Shown here: piece by piece, positions 16,638-24,365 of the stretch
Layout: each line of letters begins with the position of its first letter
Position numbering within the stretch: the first letter of the stretch is position 1
Source of the DNA: Bradyrhizobium sp. ARR65
GTDB lineage: Bacteria; Pseudomonadota; Alphaproteobacteria; Rhizobiales; Xanthobacteraceae
NCBI RefSeq assembly: GCF_000472385.1
Contig: NZ_AWZU01000054.1
Coordinates: forward strand, 1 to 51,088
DNA: 51,088 bases
Reading direction: 5' to 3'
Notes under the pieces: model-generated
What the model saw: the letters and a program-made list of their open reading frames with translations, nothing else
What the model was told of the DNA's origin: nothing
Database searches by the model: none
Translations under genes and position numbers: made by a program

Positions 16638-17771
16638 TTACCGGATCTTGAAGTTCAAGTGACCCGCGAAAAGCTCAATGGTTTCTACGCACCCGATAGT
16701 GATTCTGGCCTGAAAGCCACGGGGGTCGGATTCAAAGCGCACCAAAAACGGCCGCAGCTCCCAGGTCCGATTGTGGACGACCGACGGTATGTTCCATCGC
16801 ACCGTACGTGAAGTCGCATCAATTATCGGCTGAAGTGGCGAGGGCCTCTCCGGCACATGGGCGAGTAGCTCGCCCGGGTCAAAGTGTGTCACAGCCAGAT
16901 CGATTGGGTGACGGGGCGGTTTGGGCCTCTTTGCCCCGCTCTTCAGTGGAACAACTCCCTCGGGGAAGCTTATGTCCATGGAAACATTCGTCGCTTCAGC
17001 ACTGCCCGTGTTGCGCAACACTAGTTGGCAAAGGAACTGACGCTGCTCACGTGAACGCCACAGTTGAAATTCTGCGAGATAGGCTTGGTACTCCTTGTCA
17101 TACTCACTAATCGCCTCCTCCGAGTGACCGAAGTACCATGCAGTTCGGACCTTGGGCGCTGGTTCTTCCTGGATGTCCGGCAGCTCGACAACCAGGAAGT
17201 TTGTATGGTCTTCAAAACTCAGTTGCAGATGAGGCAGGCGACTTTGAAGGCGTTGAAGCTCTTTCCGTGTCCTCTCCAGCTCGATTTCCGTTTCGTCCGG
17301 CTCGTCTGCAAGCCTATCCTCATCTCGCGGCTTGATGGCTGGAATCGACCGACTGCGCAGCTTCATCCTGAGCCCGGTGTCGTTGGTGAATAGCGTAACG
17401 TCTACGTTCATCTGCTCTCGGAATTGCAGAGTCGTCGCAATGAGAATGTCGTCGGGCACGGCATCCGACAGCCGATGGGCAGCGAAATTGATCCTCGGTG
17501 ATTCATCATAAAAATGTAGACGGACGCGCTCTGAGACGTAAATCGGCTCCGCCTTTTCAAGGTAGCCATTGAGCCATTGGATAATTTCATTCGCTCGCCG
17601 TCTTAGCCGCGCTGATCTGTTCGCCAGCTTTTGTTGCTCCAGCTCGTGAATTAGAGGAGGAGTTATGACGAGAATAACCTCCTCACCTGCAAAGTAAGCC
17701 CCCCATTCCAGCCTATCGGGCCGCCGGTAATGCAGAAGTGTATTGGTATCGAGAACGACGTACTTTGTCAT
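16638..17771 (-). CDS. PIN-domain protein with coiled coil and C-terminal beta domain
   Basis: A 377-residue protein. Residues 1-150 are a PIN-type ribonuclease domain: YVVLDTNTLLHY (first Asp), a central acidic helix region (PPLIHELEQQK), DAVPDDILIATTL and VTLFTNDTGLRMK (last Asp). A charged helix follows (about 165-190, ETEIELERTRKELQRLQSRL). The last 170 residues are rich in predicted strands and recall Ig-like folds. PIN domains cut RNA as VapC-type toxins or processing enzymes; no VapB-like antitoxin lies next to it. The ATG at 17,771 fits the domain start although the ribosome binding site is weak. Confidence 0.75.
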   Translation of the reverse strand: MTKYVVLDTNTLLHYRRPDRLEWGAYFAGEEVILVITPPLIHELEQQKLANRSARLRRRANEIIQWLNGYLEKAEPIYVSERVRLHFYDESPRINFAAHRLSDAVPDDILIATTLQFREQMNVDVTLFTNDTGLRMKLRSRSIPAIKPRDEDRLADEPDETEIELERTRKELQRLQSRLPHLQLSFEDHTNFLVVELPDIQEEPAPKVRTAWYFGHSEEAISEYDKEYQAYLAEFQLWRSREQRQFLCQLVLRNTGSAEATNVSMDISFPEGVVPLKSGAKRPKPPRHPIDLAVTHFDPGELLAHVPERPSPLQPIIDATSRTVRWNIPSVVHNRTWELRPFLVRFESDPRGFQARITIGCVETIELFAGHLNFKIR

Positions 17772-17809
17772 GGCCGGCTGTACAATCTTGGGGCGCGCTT
17801 TCGCCAGCT

Positions 17810-18157
17810 CTATGCCGGGTCGACTACGTCCCAAATCGTTCCGAATCCGAAACCAATGACAAGACCTATTGGGTAGAACCAAACCCCTTGCAGGTCAGGC
17901 GCACCATAGCGCAACAGCGCTAGCACACCTGCGCCCGTTAGTACCGCAACTGAAGAGGTCATTGCTGATCGCGTCCACTCTTCTGCTTCCTGTGCAAAGA
18001 ACGCGACCAGCATTCCAATGATGAAGCCAAGCAGCGCAGCGCCAACAGGCGCACCGGCGTCCTTGTTCACGGATGCGACGGCTAGGCCGCACAGCCCGAT
18101 CAACACTAGGCCCAGCCCGAACCAAAGCGGACGCTTTCCCGTTGTTTTCTTCGTCAT
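17810..18157 (-). CDS. Small four-span membrane protein
   Basis: A 115-residue protein with about four hydrophobic spans (LWFGLGLVLIGLCGLAVASV; AALLGFIIGMLVAFFA; SVAVLTGAGVLALLRYG; FYPIGLVIGFGFGTI). GGGGGC precedes its ATG at 18,157. The same frame stays open upstream to 18,433, so it could instead be the end of a longer protein whose first part is frameshifted. It lies 38 bases upstream of the PIN-domain gene on the same strand, and the two may be co-transcribed. Function unknown. Confidence 0.55.
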   Translation of the reverse strand: MTKKTTGKRPLWFGLGLVLIGLCGLAVASVNKDAGAPVGAALLGFIIGMLVAFFAQEAEEWTRSAMTSSVAVLTGAGVLALLRYGAPDLQGVWFYPIGLVIGFGFGTIWDVVDPA

Positions 18158-18617
18158 GCTGCCCCCATGATGCGAACCACCCGCATCAGTCCTGAACCGT
18201 AGAACGCTTTCCAGTTTGCTTTTTGCTGCGGCCCGCTCACCGCCGTAGCGGCGCAAAGTGTTTGATACCGCGAGAAGCGCGGTGCTGGCAGCCATTGGAT
18301 CGATTTTCCACAGGCTGACAAGCCGAACCGCGAACGGTTCATTCAGCGCAAATGCGCGCATCCGGGCTGCAAGATCGCGGAACGTGTCTTCTGCCTCGCC
18401 CAATCTGGCTAGCTCTTCGTCGTCTAAGTCCACAGGCTCAAGAGTACCATTGTCCTTCGCGTTCTGCGCTGCTCTGACGTTGTCGTAATGTACACTCTTG
18501 TGGATCGCTTCAGTACGCAGGTCAACGAAGCGCCTGAACGGCTGACCGACAAACGACCGTTACGATCCAGCCGCCCCCTAGGGCAAAGGTGCCAATCGCA
18601 CTCCAAACGTCACTCAT
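18158..18617 (-). pseudogene. Membrane-anchored hypothetical gene with a frameshift
   Basis: An ATG at 18,617 preceded by AGGAGG (only 2 bases away) starts MSDVWSAIGTFALGGGWIVT, a membrane helix. That frame stops after about 31 codons. The adjacent frame carries on with FRRFVDLRTEAIHKSVHYDN, LDDEELARLGEAEDTFRDLA and AVRLVSLWKIDPMAAS, with no start codon before a GTG at 18,433. The simplest reading is one gene split by a 1-base indel near 18,525. The second frame continues without a stop into the small membrane protein. Confidence 0.5.
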
Positions 18618-18851
18618 CACCTCCTGTCAGACACATGACGGGAGCCGCGGGCGACACGACCACTACGGATTGGCGCTCTCGGCGCAACCGGGCGAGTCGC
18701 AGAGGCGGCCAGCTACTAACTCGGGCTCTCGGCTCATCGTGTGTATCGGCCTGCCCGCACTTCGTGCTCCCAGTCCTCTGTCCCGATCGTCGCACCATAC
18801 GCCACGATGTAGAACACCGCAGCGGAACGTTGGCACCGAGAAATCCCATAC

Positions 18852-19138
18852 CGGTTACCAATCCGATCGAACGCCTCAACGGCGAGATCAAGCGGCGCAC
18901 TGAGGTGGTCGGCCTCTTCCCCAATGAGGATGCCATCGTTCGCCTCATCGGCGCGATCCTGCTCGAGCAGACGACGAGTGGGCGGTCCAGCGCGGCCGCT
19001 ACATGACACTGGAAACCATCGCCCCGTTGGGCGATGATCCCGCCGTCAGCTTCCCGGCAATCGCCAGCTGACCAGTCCGGCTCTCGCCGGCGAACGCGGT
19101 GTCCCACCGCCAATTACACCATGCTCAGGGACACGATC
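18852..19138 (+). mobile_element. IS256-family element, 3' end with terminal repeat region
   Basis: The frame reads NPIERLNGEIKRRTEVVGLF and PNEDAIVRLIGAILLEQ, the C-terminus of an IS256-type transposase. After a frameshift near 18,970 the family tail continues in another frame (YMTLETIAPLGDDP, AIAS, stop). The bases after the stop end in GCTCAGGGACACGATC, like the right terminal repeat of such elements. The direct repeat copy starts immediately after, so an IS insertion has cut the left side of that repeat. Confidence 0.7.
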
Positions 19139-19436
19139 TGATCAAGCGCAGAGGCAGCTGGCTTCTGAGTTCAGCAGCGTGTCAGCTACGTCGAAACCAG
19201 ATTCAGCGAAGCTGGCCGTCAGATCGCGCGAGGCGGTGAGCTGCACAATGTCGCTTCGCACGAGGCGAAAGGATCTCGCGCAGACCAACGCTAGTACTAG
19301 GCTGGGAGGCTGATTGCCCACAAACATGGGACGCGGACCATCATCTTGCCCGACGACCTTCGCGCATGGCTCAAGACGTTGCCGCGAGCCGGGAAGAGAG
19401 TCGCGAGCGGAACCAAAGAGGCCGCACCAGCGTGAG
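19139..19436. repeat. Right copy of imperfect direct repeat (internally deleted)
   Basis: This copy matches 10,726-11,173. It lacks about 15 bases near 19,284 and about 135 bases near 19,300, the latter removing the start of the excisionase-like gene. What remains of that gene (19,305-19,436) reads LIAHKHGTRTIILPDDLRAW and ends KEAAPA, with no start codon: a pseudogene. The left side abuts an IS256 fragment. Confidence 0.8.
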
Positions 19437-19530
19437 GGCGGATTTTATCCTTCAGCGCCCCACAAAATCGGTAATATTTCGGTAAGCCAAAAGGGATACA
19501 GAAACACTAAATCGCTTATTTTATAGGACT

Positions 19531-20211
19531 TCAACGCAGTCCGTCACGGATCATGTATCCCGCGCCGCGAATGGTGTGGAGCAGCGGCCGGTCGAACCCC
19601 TTGTCGATCTTGGAACGCAGCCGCGAAATGTGCACGTCGATCACGTTGGTCTGCGGATCGAAATGATAGTCCCAGACATTTTCCAAGAGCATGGTACGCG
19701 TCACCACCTGCCCGGCATGCTTCATCAGATATTCCAACAACCGGAATTCGCGCGGCTGCAGCGTCAATTCGTCCTTGCCGCGGGAGACCCGGTGCGACAG
19801 GCGGTCGAGCTCGAGATCGCCGACGCGGTAGGTGGTCTCCTCGGCCGGGCCGACGTTGCGGCGCGACAACACTTCCACTCGCGCCAGGAGCTCGGCGAAT
19901 GAATAGGGTTTTGGCAGGTAATCGTCGCCGCCGGCGCGCAAGCCCTTGATGCGGTCGTCTACCTGTCCGAGTGCGGAGAGAATCAGGACGGGCGTCCGAT
20001 TGCCCTTTTCTCGCAAGGCGCCGATCAGCGAGAGGCCGTCGCGCTTGGGCAGCATGCGGTCGACCACCAGGACGTCGTAGTCGCCGTTCTCGGCCATGAC
20101 CAAGCCCTCCTCGCCGTCGCCTGCGAGATCGGCGATATGACCGACCTCGCGGAACGCTTTGACGAGGTAGTCCGCGGACTCGCGATCGTCTTCGATGATC
20201 AACAGGCGCAT
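19531..20211 (-). CDS. OmpR-family response regulator next to degP
   Basis: A 226-residue two-component regulator. The receiver (residues 1-115) has acidic pocket EDD (8-9), phospho-acceptor D51 and the KP pair in LPKPYSF. The winged-helix DNA-binding domain follows (LTLQPREFRLLEYLMKHAGQ; NVIDVHISRLRSKIDKGFDR). The ATG at 20,211 starts the receiver strand MRLLIIEDD; a longer start is possible but unlikely. In related chromosomes, as I recall, degP, this regulator and a sensor kinase are consecutive. Here accessory DNA begins 1 base after the stop and no kinase is present, so the regulator is orphaned in this window. Confidence 0.9.
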   Translation of the reverse strand: MRLLIIEDDRESADYLVKAFREVGHIADLAGDGEEGLVMAENGDYDVLVVDRMLPKRDGLSLIGALREKGNRTPVLILSALGQVDDRIKGLRAGGDDYLPKPYSFAELLARVEVLSRRNVGPAEETTYRVGDLELDRLSHRVSRGKDELTLQPREFRLLEYLMKHAGQVVTRTMLLENVWDYHFDPQTNVIDVHISRLRSKIDKGFDRPLLHTIRGAGYMIRDGLR

Positions 20212-20304
20212 ATGCTTGTCGGACGTACTCAAGTGGATCGACTTTCCTTCAAAATGGCGCGAGCGACAGTTTGATGCAAGGCGCGCTCGCGCCACGAGGT
20301 TGAT

Positions 20305-20343
20305 CGAAAAAGTGGGCGGTGAAGCTGGGGGACTTCACCGCCC
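20305..20343 (-). terminator. Rho-independent terminator after degP
   Basis: GGGCGGTGAAG and CTTCACCGCCC form a perfect 11-base stem with an 8-base loop, followed on the minus strand by ACTTTTTCG. This is a convincing terminator for degP. It lies upstream of the response regulator, which would then need its own promoter or read-through. A second perfect hairpin (20,392-20,415, 10-base stem, TTGC loop) lacks a T-run. Confidence 0.7.
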
Positions 20344-20508
20344 TGAGACCCTTCCGACGGAGGGGGGCGTTTTCCACCGGAAGGAGGAAGCGGGAGCGGG
20401 CTTGCGCCCGCTCCCTGGAAAGAGCCGTCGGCGGGGGCGACAGATGCCGGCGACACCCTCCAACTCGTAAACTCAATCGGGCATGGTCCGGATCATGCCT
20501 CCTTGCTT

Positions 20509-20578
20509 GAGCATGACCTCTCCGGAGAACCGGCTTCCGCTTTGCGCGAATGCGGCCCTCCGGATCGCGATCATGCTC
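20509..20578. repeat. REP-like imperfect palindrome at the degP 3' end
   Basis: The segment begins GAGCATGACC and ends CGATCATGCTC with CCGGAGAACCGG near its centre, a form common between genes in Bradyrhizobium. It touches the degP stop codon. It may stabilise the mRNA end; its function is not shown. Confidence 0.5.
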
Positions 20579-22137
20579 TACCCTTTGGCCAGGGGCACTG
20601 CGACAAAGCGCGACTGGCCGCCGGTCTTCACCCGCATCAGAACGCTATTCTTGTTGTCGTTGCGTGCCGCGTTGATCGCCTCGCGCACATCGCCGGCGTT
20701 GGCGACCGTCTTGCCCGCGACCTCGAGAATGACATCGCCTTCCTTGAAGCCGCGATCGGCCGCCGCGCTCTTCGGGTCGACGTCGGTGACGACGACACCT
20801 TCCTTGCCGGCGCCGGCGACGCTGCCAGCGGGCGCGACCGTCAGACCGAGCTTCGGCACGTCGGTGCCGCGCGGGGAGGTGTTGCCGTTGTCGCTTTCTT
20901 CGGCCTTGGCTTCCACCTGGTTAGGAAGCTGACCGAGCGTCAGGTTGACGACCTTGTCCTCACCCTTGTGCAGCACATCGAGCTTGACCGCCGTCCCCGG
21001 GGCCAAGCCACCAATCGTGCGCGCAAGCTCGCGGGCATCCTTGACCGTCTCGCCATTGACCTTGGTGATGACGTCACCCGACTCGATGCCGGCCTTGGAG
21101 GCCGGGCCGTCCTTCTGGGGTTCGGCCACCAGCGCGCCTTCCGCCTTCTTCAGGCCGAGGCTGTCGGCGATGTCCTGCGTCACCGGCTGAATCTGGACCC
21201 CGATCCAGCCGCGGCTGACGGATCCCTTGTCCTTGAGCTGGGCGACCACGCTCTTGACGGTGGCAGACGGGATCGAGAAAGCGATACCGACGCTGCCGCC
21301 CGAGGGCGAGTAGATCGCGGTGTTGACGCCGACCACGTCGCCCGCGGTGTTGAAGGCCGGACCGCCCGAATTGCCCTTGTTCACGGGCGCATCGATCTGG
21401 ATGAAATCATCATAGGGACCGTTGCCGATGTCGCGGCCCATGGCCGAGACGATGCCGGCGGTCACGGTGCCGCCGAGGCCGAAGGGATTGCCGACCGCGA
21501 GCACCCAGTCGCCGATGCGCGGCTTGCCGTCGGCAAGCTTGGCGAACGGGAAGTTCGAACCACCCTCCACCTTGATCAGGGCGAGATCGGTGCGTGCGTC
21601 GGTTCCGATCACCTTGGCCTTATAAATCTTGCCATCGTCGGCGGTGACCTCGACCTTGCTGGCGCCGTCCACGACGTGGTTGTTGGTGACGGCGTAGCCG
21701 TCGGCCGAAATGAAGAAGCCAGAGCCCTGGCCGGTGATCACCCGGTGGCCGCCGCGCGGAAAATCAGGCCCGCCGAAGCGGCGGAAGAACCGCTCCATCG
21801 GCGAACCCGGCTGGAACGGAAGATCATCGTCGCCATCATCCTTGGCGACCTTCTCATTGATGTTGACCTTGACCGAAATCACCGAGGGCTTCACGCGCTC
21901 GACAATGTCGGCGAAACCGATCGGCTGCTGGACCTTGCTGACCTCGTTATTGACCTGTGCGTGCGCCGGCGTCGAAAACACATTCGCCGGCCCGCCCGAG
22001 GGTCCGAAGCCGTAAACGGCCACGCCCAGGCCAGCCACGACCGACGCCATCAGCGCAAATTTGCGCGCAGACAACAGCGAGCGGCGACCCGGCCGGAAGG
22101 ATGGGAACGACGAGAGATCGGTCGGACGATCGGTCAT
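20578..22137 (-). CDS. degP: Periplasmic serine protease Do/HtrA family
   Basis: A 519-residue HtrA-type protease that degrades or holds misfolded envelope proteins. An N-terminal signal or anchor helix lies at about residues 27-45. The trypsin-like domain has the catalytic triad H154 (TNNHVV), D184 (RTDLALIKV) and S257 (GNSGGPAF). Two PDZ domains follow (about 300-390 and 420-510). Length and order are normal for the Do family. It is transcribed away from the ccm operon and a chemoreceptor and is followed by a terminator and then a response regulator. Confidence 0.95.
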   Translation of the reverse strand: MTDRPTDLSSFPSFRPGRRSLLSARKFALMASVVAGLGVAVYGFGPSGGPANVFSTPAHAQVNNEVSKVQQPIGFADIVERVKPSVISVKVNINEKVAKDDGDDDLPFQPGSPMERFFRRFGGPDFPRGGHRVITGQGSGFFISADGYAVTNNHVVDGASKVEVTADDGKIYKAKVIGTDARTDLALIKVEGGSNFPFAKLADGKPRIGDWVLAVGNPFGLGGTVTAGIVSAMGRDIGNGPYDDFIQIDAPVNKGNSGGPAFNTAGDVVGVNTAIYSPSGGSVGIAFSIPSATVKSVVAQLKDKGSVSRGWIGVQIQPVTQDIADSLGLKKAEGALVAEPQKDGPASKAGIESGDVITKVNGETVKDARELARTIGGLAPGTAVKLDVLHKGEDKVVNLTLGQLPNQVEAKAEESDNGNTSPRGTDVPKLGLTVAPAGSVAGAGKEGVVVTDVDPKSAAADRGFKEGDVILEVAGKTVANAGDVREAINAARNDNKNSVLMRVKTGGQSRFVAVPLAKG

Positions 22138-22344
22138 AAAGCTTTCTCCAGGAACCTGAGCTGAAAATCTTCGGTGCAGATGTAGACACCGCTCGGAGAC
22201 GAAGATGGGGACGGACGCCTTACAGCGCGCTGGCGGCGGAGTTAAACTTTTGTAATAAAGGCCGTTGCCGAATGCGGCAGTTTATCGCAGGAGGACTTAA
22301 GTCCCTGCGGCGGCAAGAAATTACCTCGCCCGCCCCTGCGGCCG

Positions 22345-23688
22345 TCAGCTCGCCTTGACGCTTAAGATGAAGTCGTCGACTTCGCGTTTCAAGGTCTCGG
22401 CCTGTTGCGACAGATCGGCGGCCGCGTCGCGGGCTTCGCTTGCCATCCGTCCGGTTTCGGCCGAGGTCAGCGTGATCTGGCCGATGTGGTTGGAGACCTC
22501 CAGCGTGCCGTGGGCGGCGACCTGGACGCTCCTGGAGATATCCTCGGTCGAGTTCCGCTGCTGGGCGGTATCGACCTCGATGCCCGACATGATCGCGCTG
22601 ATCTCCGATAGCGTATTCGAGATGTCGTCGATCGCGCTACGCGTCTCGGCGGTGATGCCCTGAATACTGGTGACCTGGGCGGAAATCTCCTCGGTCGCCT
22701 TGCTGGTCTGGTGCGCGAGATTCTTGACCTCGGAGGCGACCACCGCAAATCCCTTGCCGGCCTCCCCTGCCCGCGCCGCCTCGATGGTGGCGTTGAGCGC
22801 GAGCAGATTGGTCTGCGAAGCGATGGCCTGAACGAGCTGCACCACGGTGCCGATCTTCTCGGCCGCTCCGGAAAGCGTGTGAATGGTATCGCGGCTCTTC
22901 TCGGCCTGCGAGGCGGCGCCTTCGGCGCGCTGGGTGGCGTCGCTGACGCGCCGGCTGATGGTGCCGATGGACGTGGTCATCTGCTCGGTCGAGCCTGCCA
23001 CCGTCTGCACGCTGGCGCTCGCCTGGCTTGCGGCCGTCGCGACCGCATTGGCCTTGCTGCTGGTTTCGTTGGCGACCCGGGAGAGCGTCTCCGCATTGCT
23101 CTTGAGGTGGACGGCGGAGGACGCAACGCTCGAGACGACGCTTGCCACCAGGCTGTTGAAGTTTTCGATCCTGCCGTCGAGATATTGGCTGCGCTCGCCC
23201 TGGCGCCTCGCTTCCAATAATTTCTGCTCGGTCAGACGCTGTCGCTCGATGCCGTTGGTCTTGAAGACCTCGAGCGCACCCGCCAACAGGCCGACTTCAT
23301 TGGAGCCGCCCAATCCGGGAATCGGCGTGTCGTATTTCTGGTCGGCCACCTCCCGCATCGCATGCACGATGGCCGCGAGCGGCCGCATGATGCCGTTGCG
23401 AATGATGAAATAGGTCGTCAGACACACCGCGCCCGCCACGATCGAGATGGCGACGCAGGCCGTCAGGAAATAGGAAAACGCCGCCTGCGCCTGCTGGTAG
23501 ATCTGCAGCGCGTGGTCGCGGCCCGGCCCGCTCAGCGCGTTGAATTCCGAAGAAAGCGAGGTGATCTCGTTGTTCAGATAGAGGACGGCAATGAAGCCGG
23601 AGCCGCCACCGATCGCGAGCAGGAACAGAAGGGAAGCAACGACCGCGCCGACCAGGAAGCGGATCGTCAACTTGCTATCGGAAGACAT
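22345..23688 (-). CDS. Methyl-accepting chemotaxis protein
   Basis: A 447-residue chemoreceptor. The first transmembrane helix (about 12-38) and the second (about 76-100) enclose only about 35 periplasmic residues, so the sensor part is very small. A HAMP domain follows, then the long signalling coiled coil with the conserved tip (QTNLLALNATIEAARAGEAG; KGFAVVASEVKNLA) that contacts CheA and CheW. The ATG at 23,688 (MSSDSK) is preferred to an upstream in-frame start. There is no CheB/CheR pentapeptide at the C-terminus. With so small a periplasmic loop it may sense membrane or cytoplasmic signals. Confidence 0.93.
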   Translation of the reverse strand: MSSDSKLTIRFLVGAVVASLLFLLAIGGGSGFIAVLYLNNEITSLSSEFNALSGPGRDHALQIYQQAQAAFSYFLTACVAISIVAGAVCLTTYFIIRNGIMRPLAAIVHAMREVADQKYDTPIPGLGGSNEVGLLAGALEVFKTNGIERQRLTEQKLLEARRQGERSQYLDGRIENFNSLVASVVSSVASSAVHLKSNAETLSRVANETSSKANAVATAASQASASVQTVAGSTEQMTTSIGTISRRVSDATQRAEGAASQAEKSRDTIHTLSGAAEKIGTVVQLVQAIASQTNLLALNATIEAARAGEAGKGFAVVASEVKNLAHQTSKATEEISAQVTSIQGITAETRSAIDDISNTLSEISAIMSGIEVDTAQQRNSTEDISRSVQVAAHGTLEVSNHIGQITLTSAETGRMASEARDAAADLSQQAETLKREVDDFILSVKAS

Positions 23689-23874
23689 GAGGCAGCTCGG
23701 CAGGCATTCCAAAAACTGCCGCGAAACCTTTCAGACAGAAGTCAAAATTGCATGAAGGCCACGCCGCGGCGGATCATCCGGTTCAAGCCGCAGGCCTCCG
23801 TATGATTACGTAGGTGCCGACATCGAGCCGCGGGCGTGCTTGTTGCGAAGGAAAGCCACTCGCACCGGCTGACT

Positions 23875-24360
23875 TCACGACTTCTCGGCCGGCGCCTCGC
23901 CCGACATCAGCGCCGCAAGTCTCGCCTCTTCTTCCGCCGTCAGCGAAGCATTGGGCTGCGGCGCGGCCTTGGGCCGCCGTCTCGCGTTCATCCATAGTGC
24001 GAGACCGCCACCGAGAAACACCAGTGGCGGCACCAGCCAGAGCAGCAGGGTCTGCGGCTCGAAGCGCGGTTTCAAAAGGACGAACTCGCCATAGCGCGCC
24101 ACCAGAAAATCGATCACCTGCGAATCGCTGTCCCCGGCCGCGATGCGCTCGCGGACCAGCAAACGGAGGTCGCGCGCGAGCGGCGCCTCCGAATCATCGA
24201 TCGACTGGTTCTGGCAGACCATGCAGCGCAACTCGCGCGATAAGTTGCGCGCGCGCGCCTCCTTGGCCGGATCGGACATGACCTCGTCCGGCAACACCGC
24301 GTGCGCCGCCGACAAGCCGATCGCGGCGAACATGCAGAGGATGGCAAGGAGACGTCGCAT
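23875..24360 (-). CDS. ccmH: Cytochrome c maturation protein CcmH
   Basis: A 161-residue periplasmic thiol oxidoreductase of System I cytochrome c maturation (CycL in Bradyrhizobium). A signal or anchor helix is followed by the RCMVCQNQ motif (C46, C49) that reduces apocytochrome c before heme attachment; a second membrane helix lies at about residues 103-122. The ATG at 24,360 has GGAG 8 bases upstream. A GTG at 24,369 overlapping the ccmF stop is an alternative. It is the last gene of the ccmI-ccmE-ccmF-ccmH operon. Confidence 0.94.
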   Translation of the reverse strand: MRRLLAILCMFAAIGLSAAHAVLPDEVMSDPAKEARARNLSRELRCMVCQNQSIDDSEAPLARDLRLLVRERIAAGDSDSQVIDFLVARYGEFVLLKPRFEPQTLLLWLVPPLVFLGGGLALWMNARRRPKAAPQPNASLTAEEEARLAALMSGEAPAEKS

Positions 24361-24365
24361 CCAGT

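Noticed and set aside
1..19530. CRISPR array or tRNA attachment site in the accessory region
   Set aside because: No regularly spaced repeats and no tRNA-like cloverleaf were found; the only long repeat is the two-copy one at 10,726 and 19,139.
20392..20415. Perfect 10-base hairpin with TTGC loop as a terminator
   Set aside because: No T-run follows on either strand; the neighbouring hairpin at 20,314-20,343 fits better.
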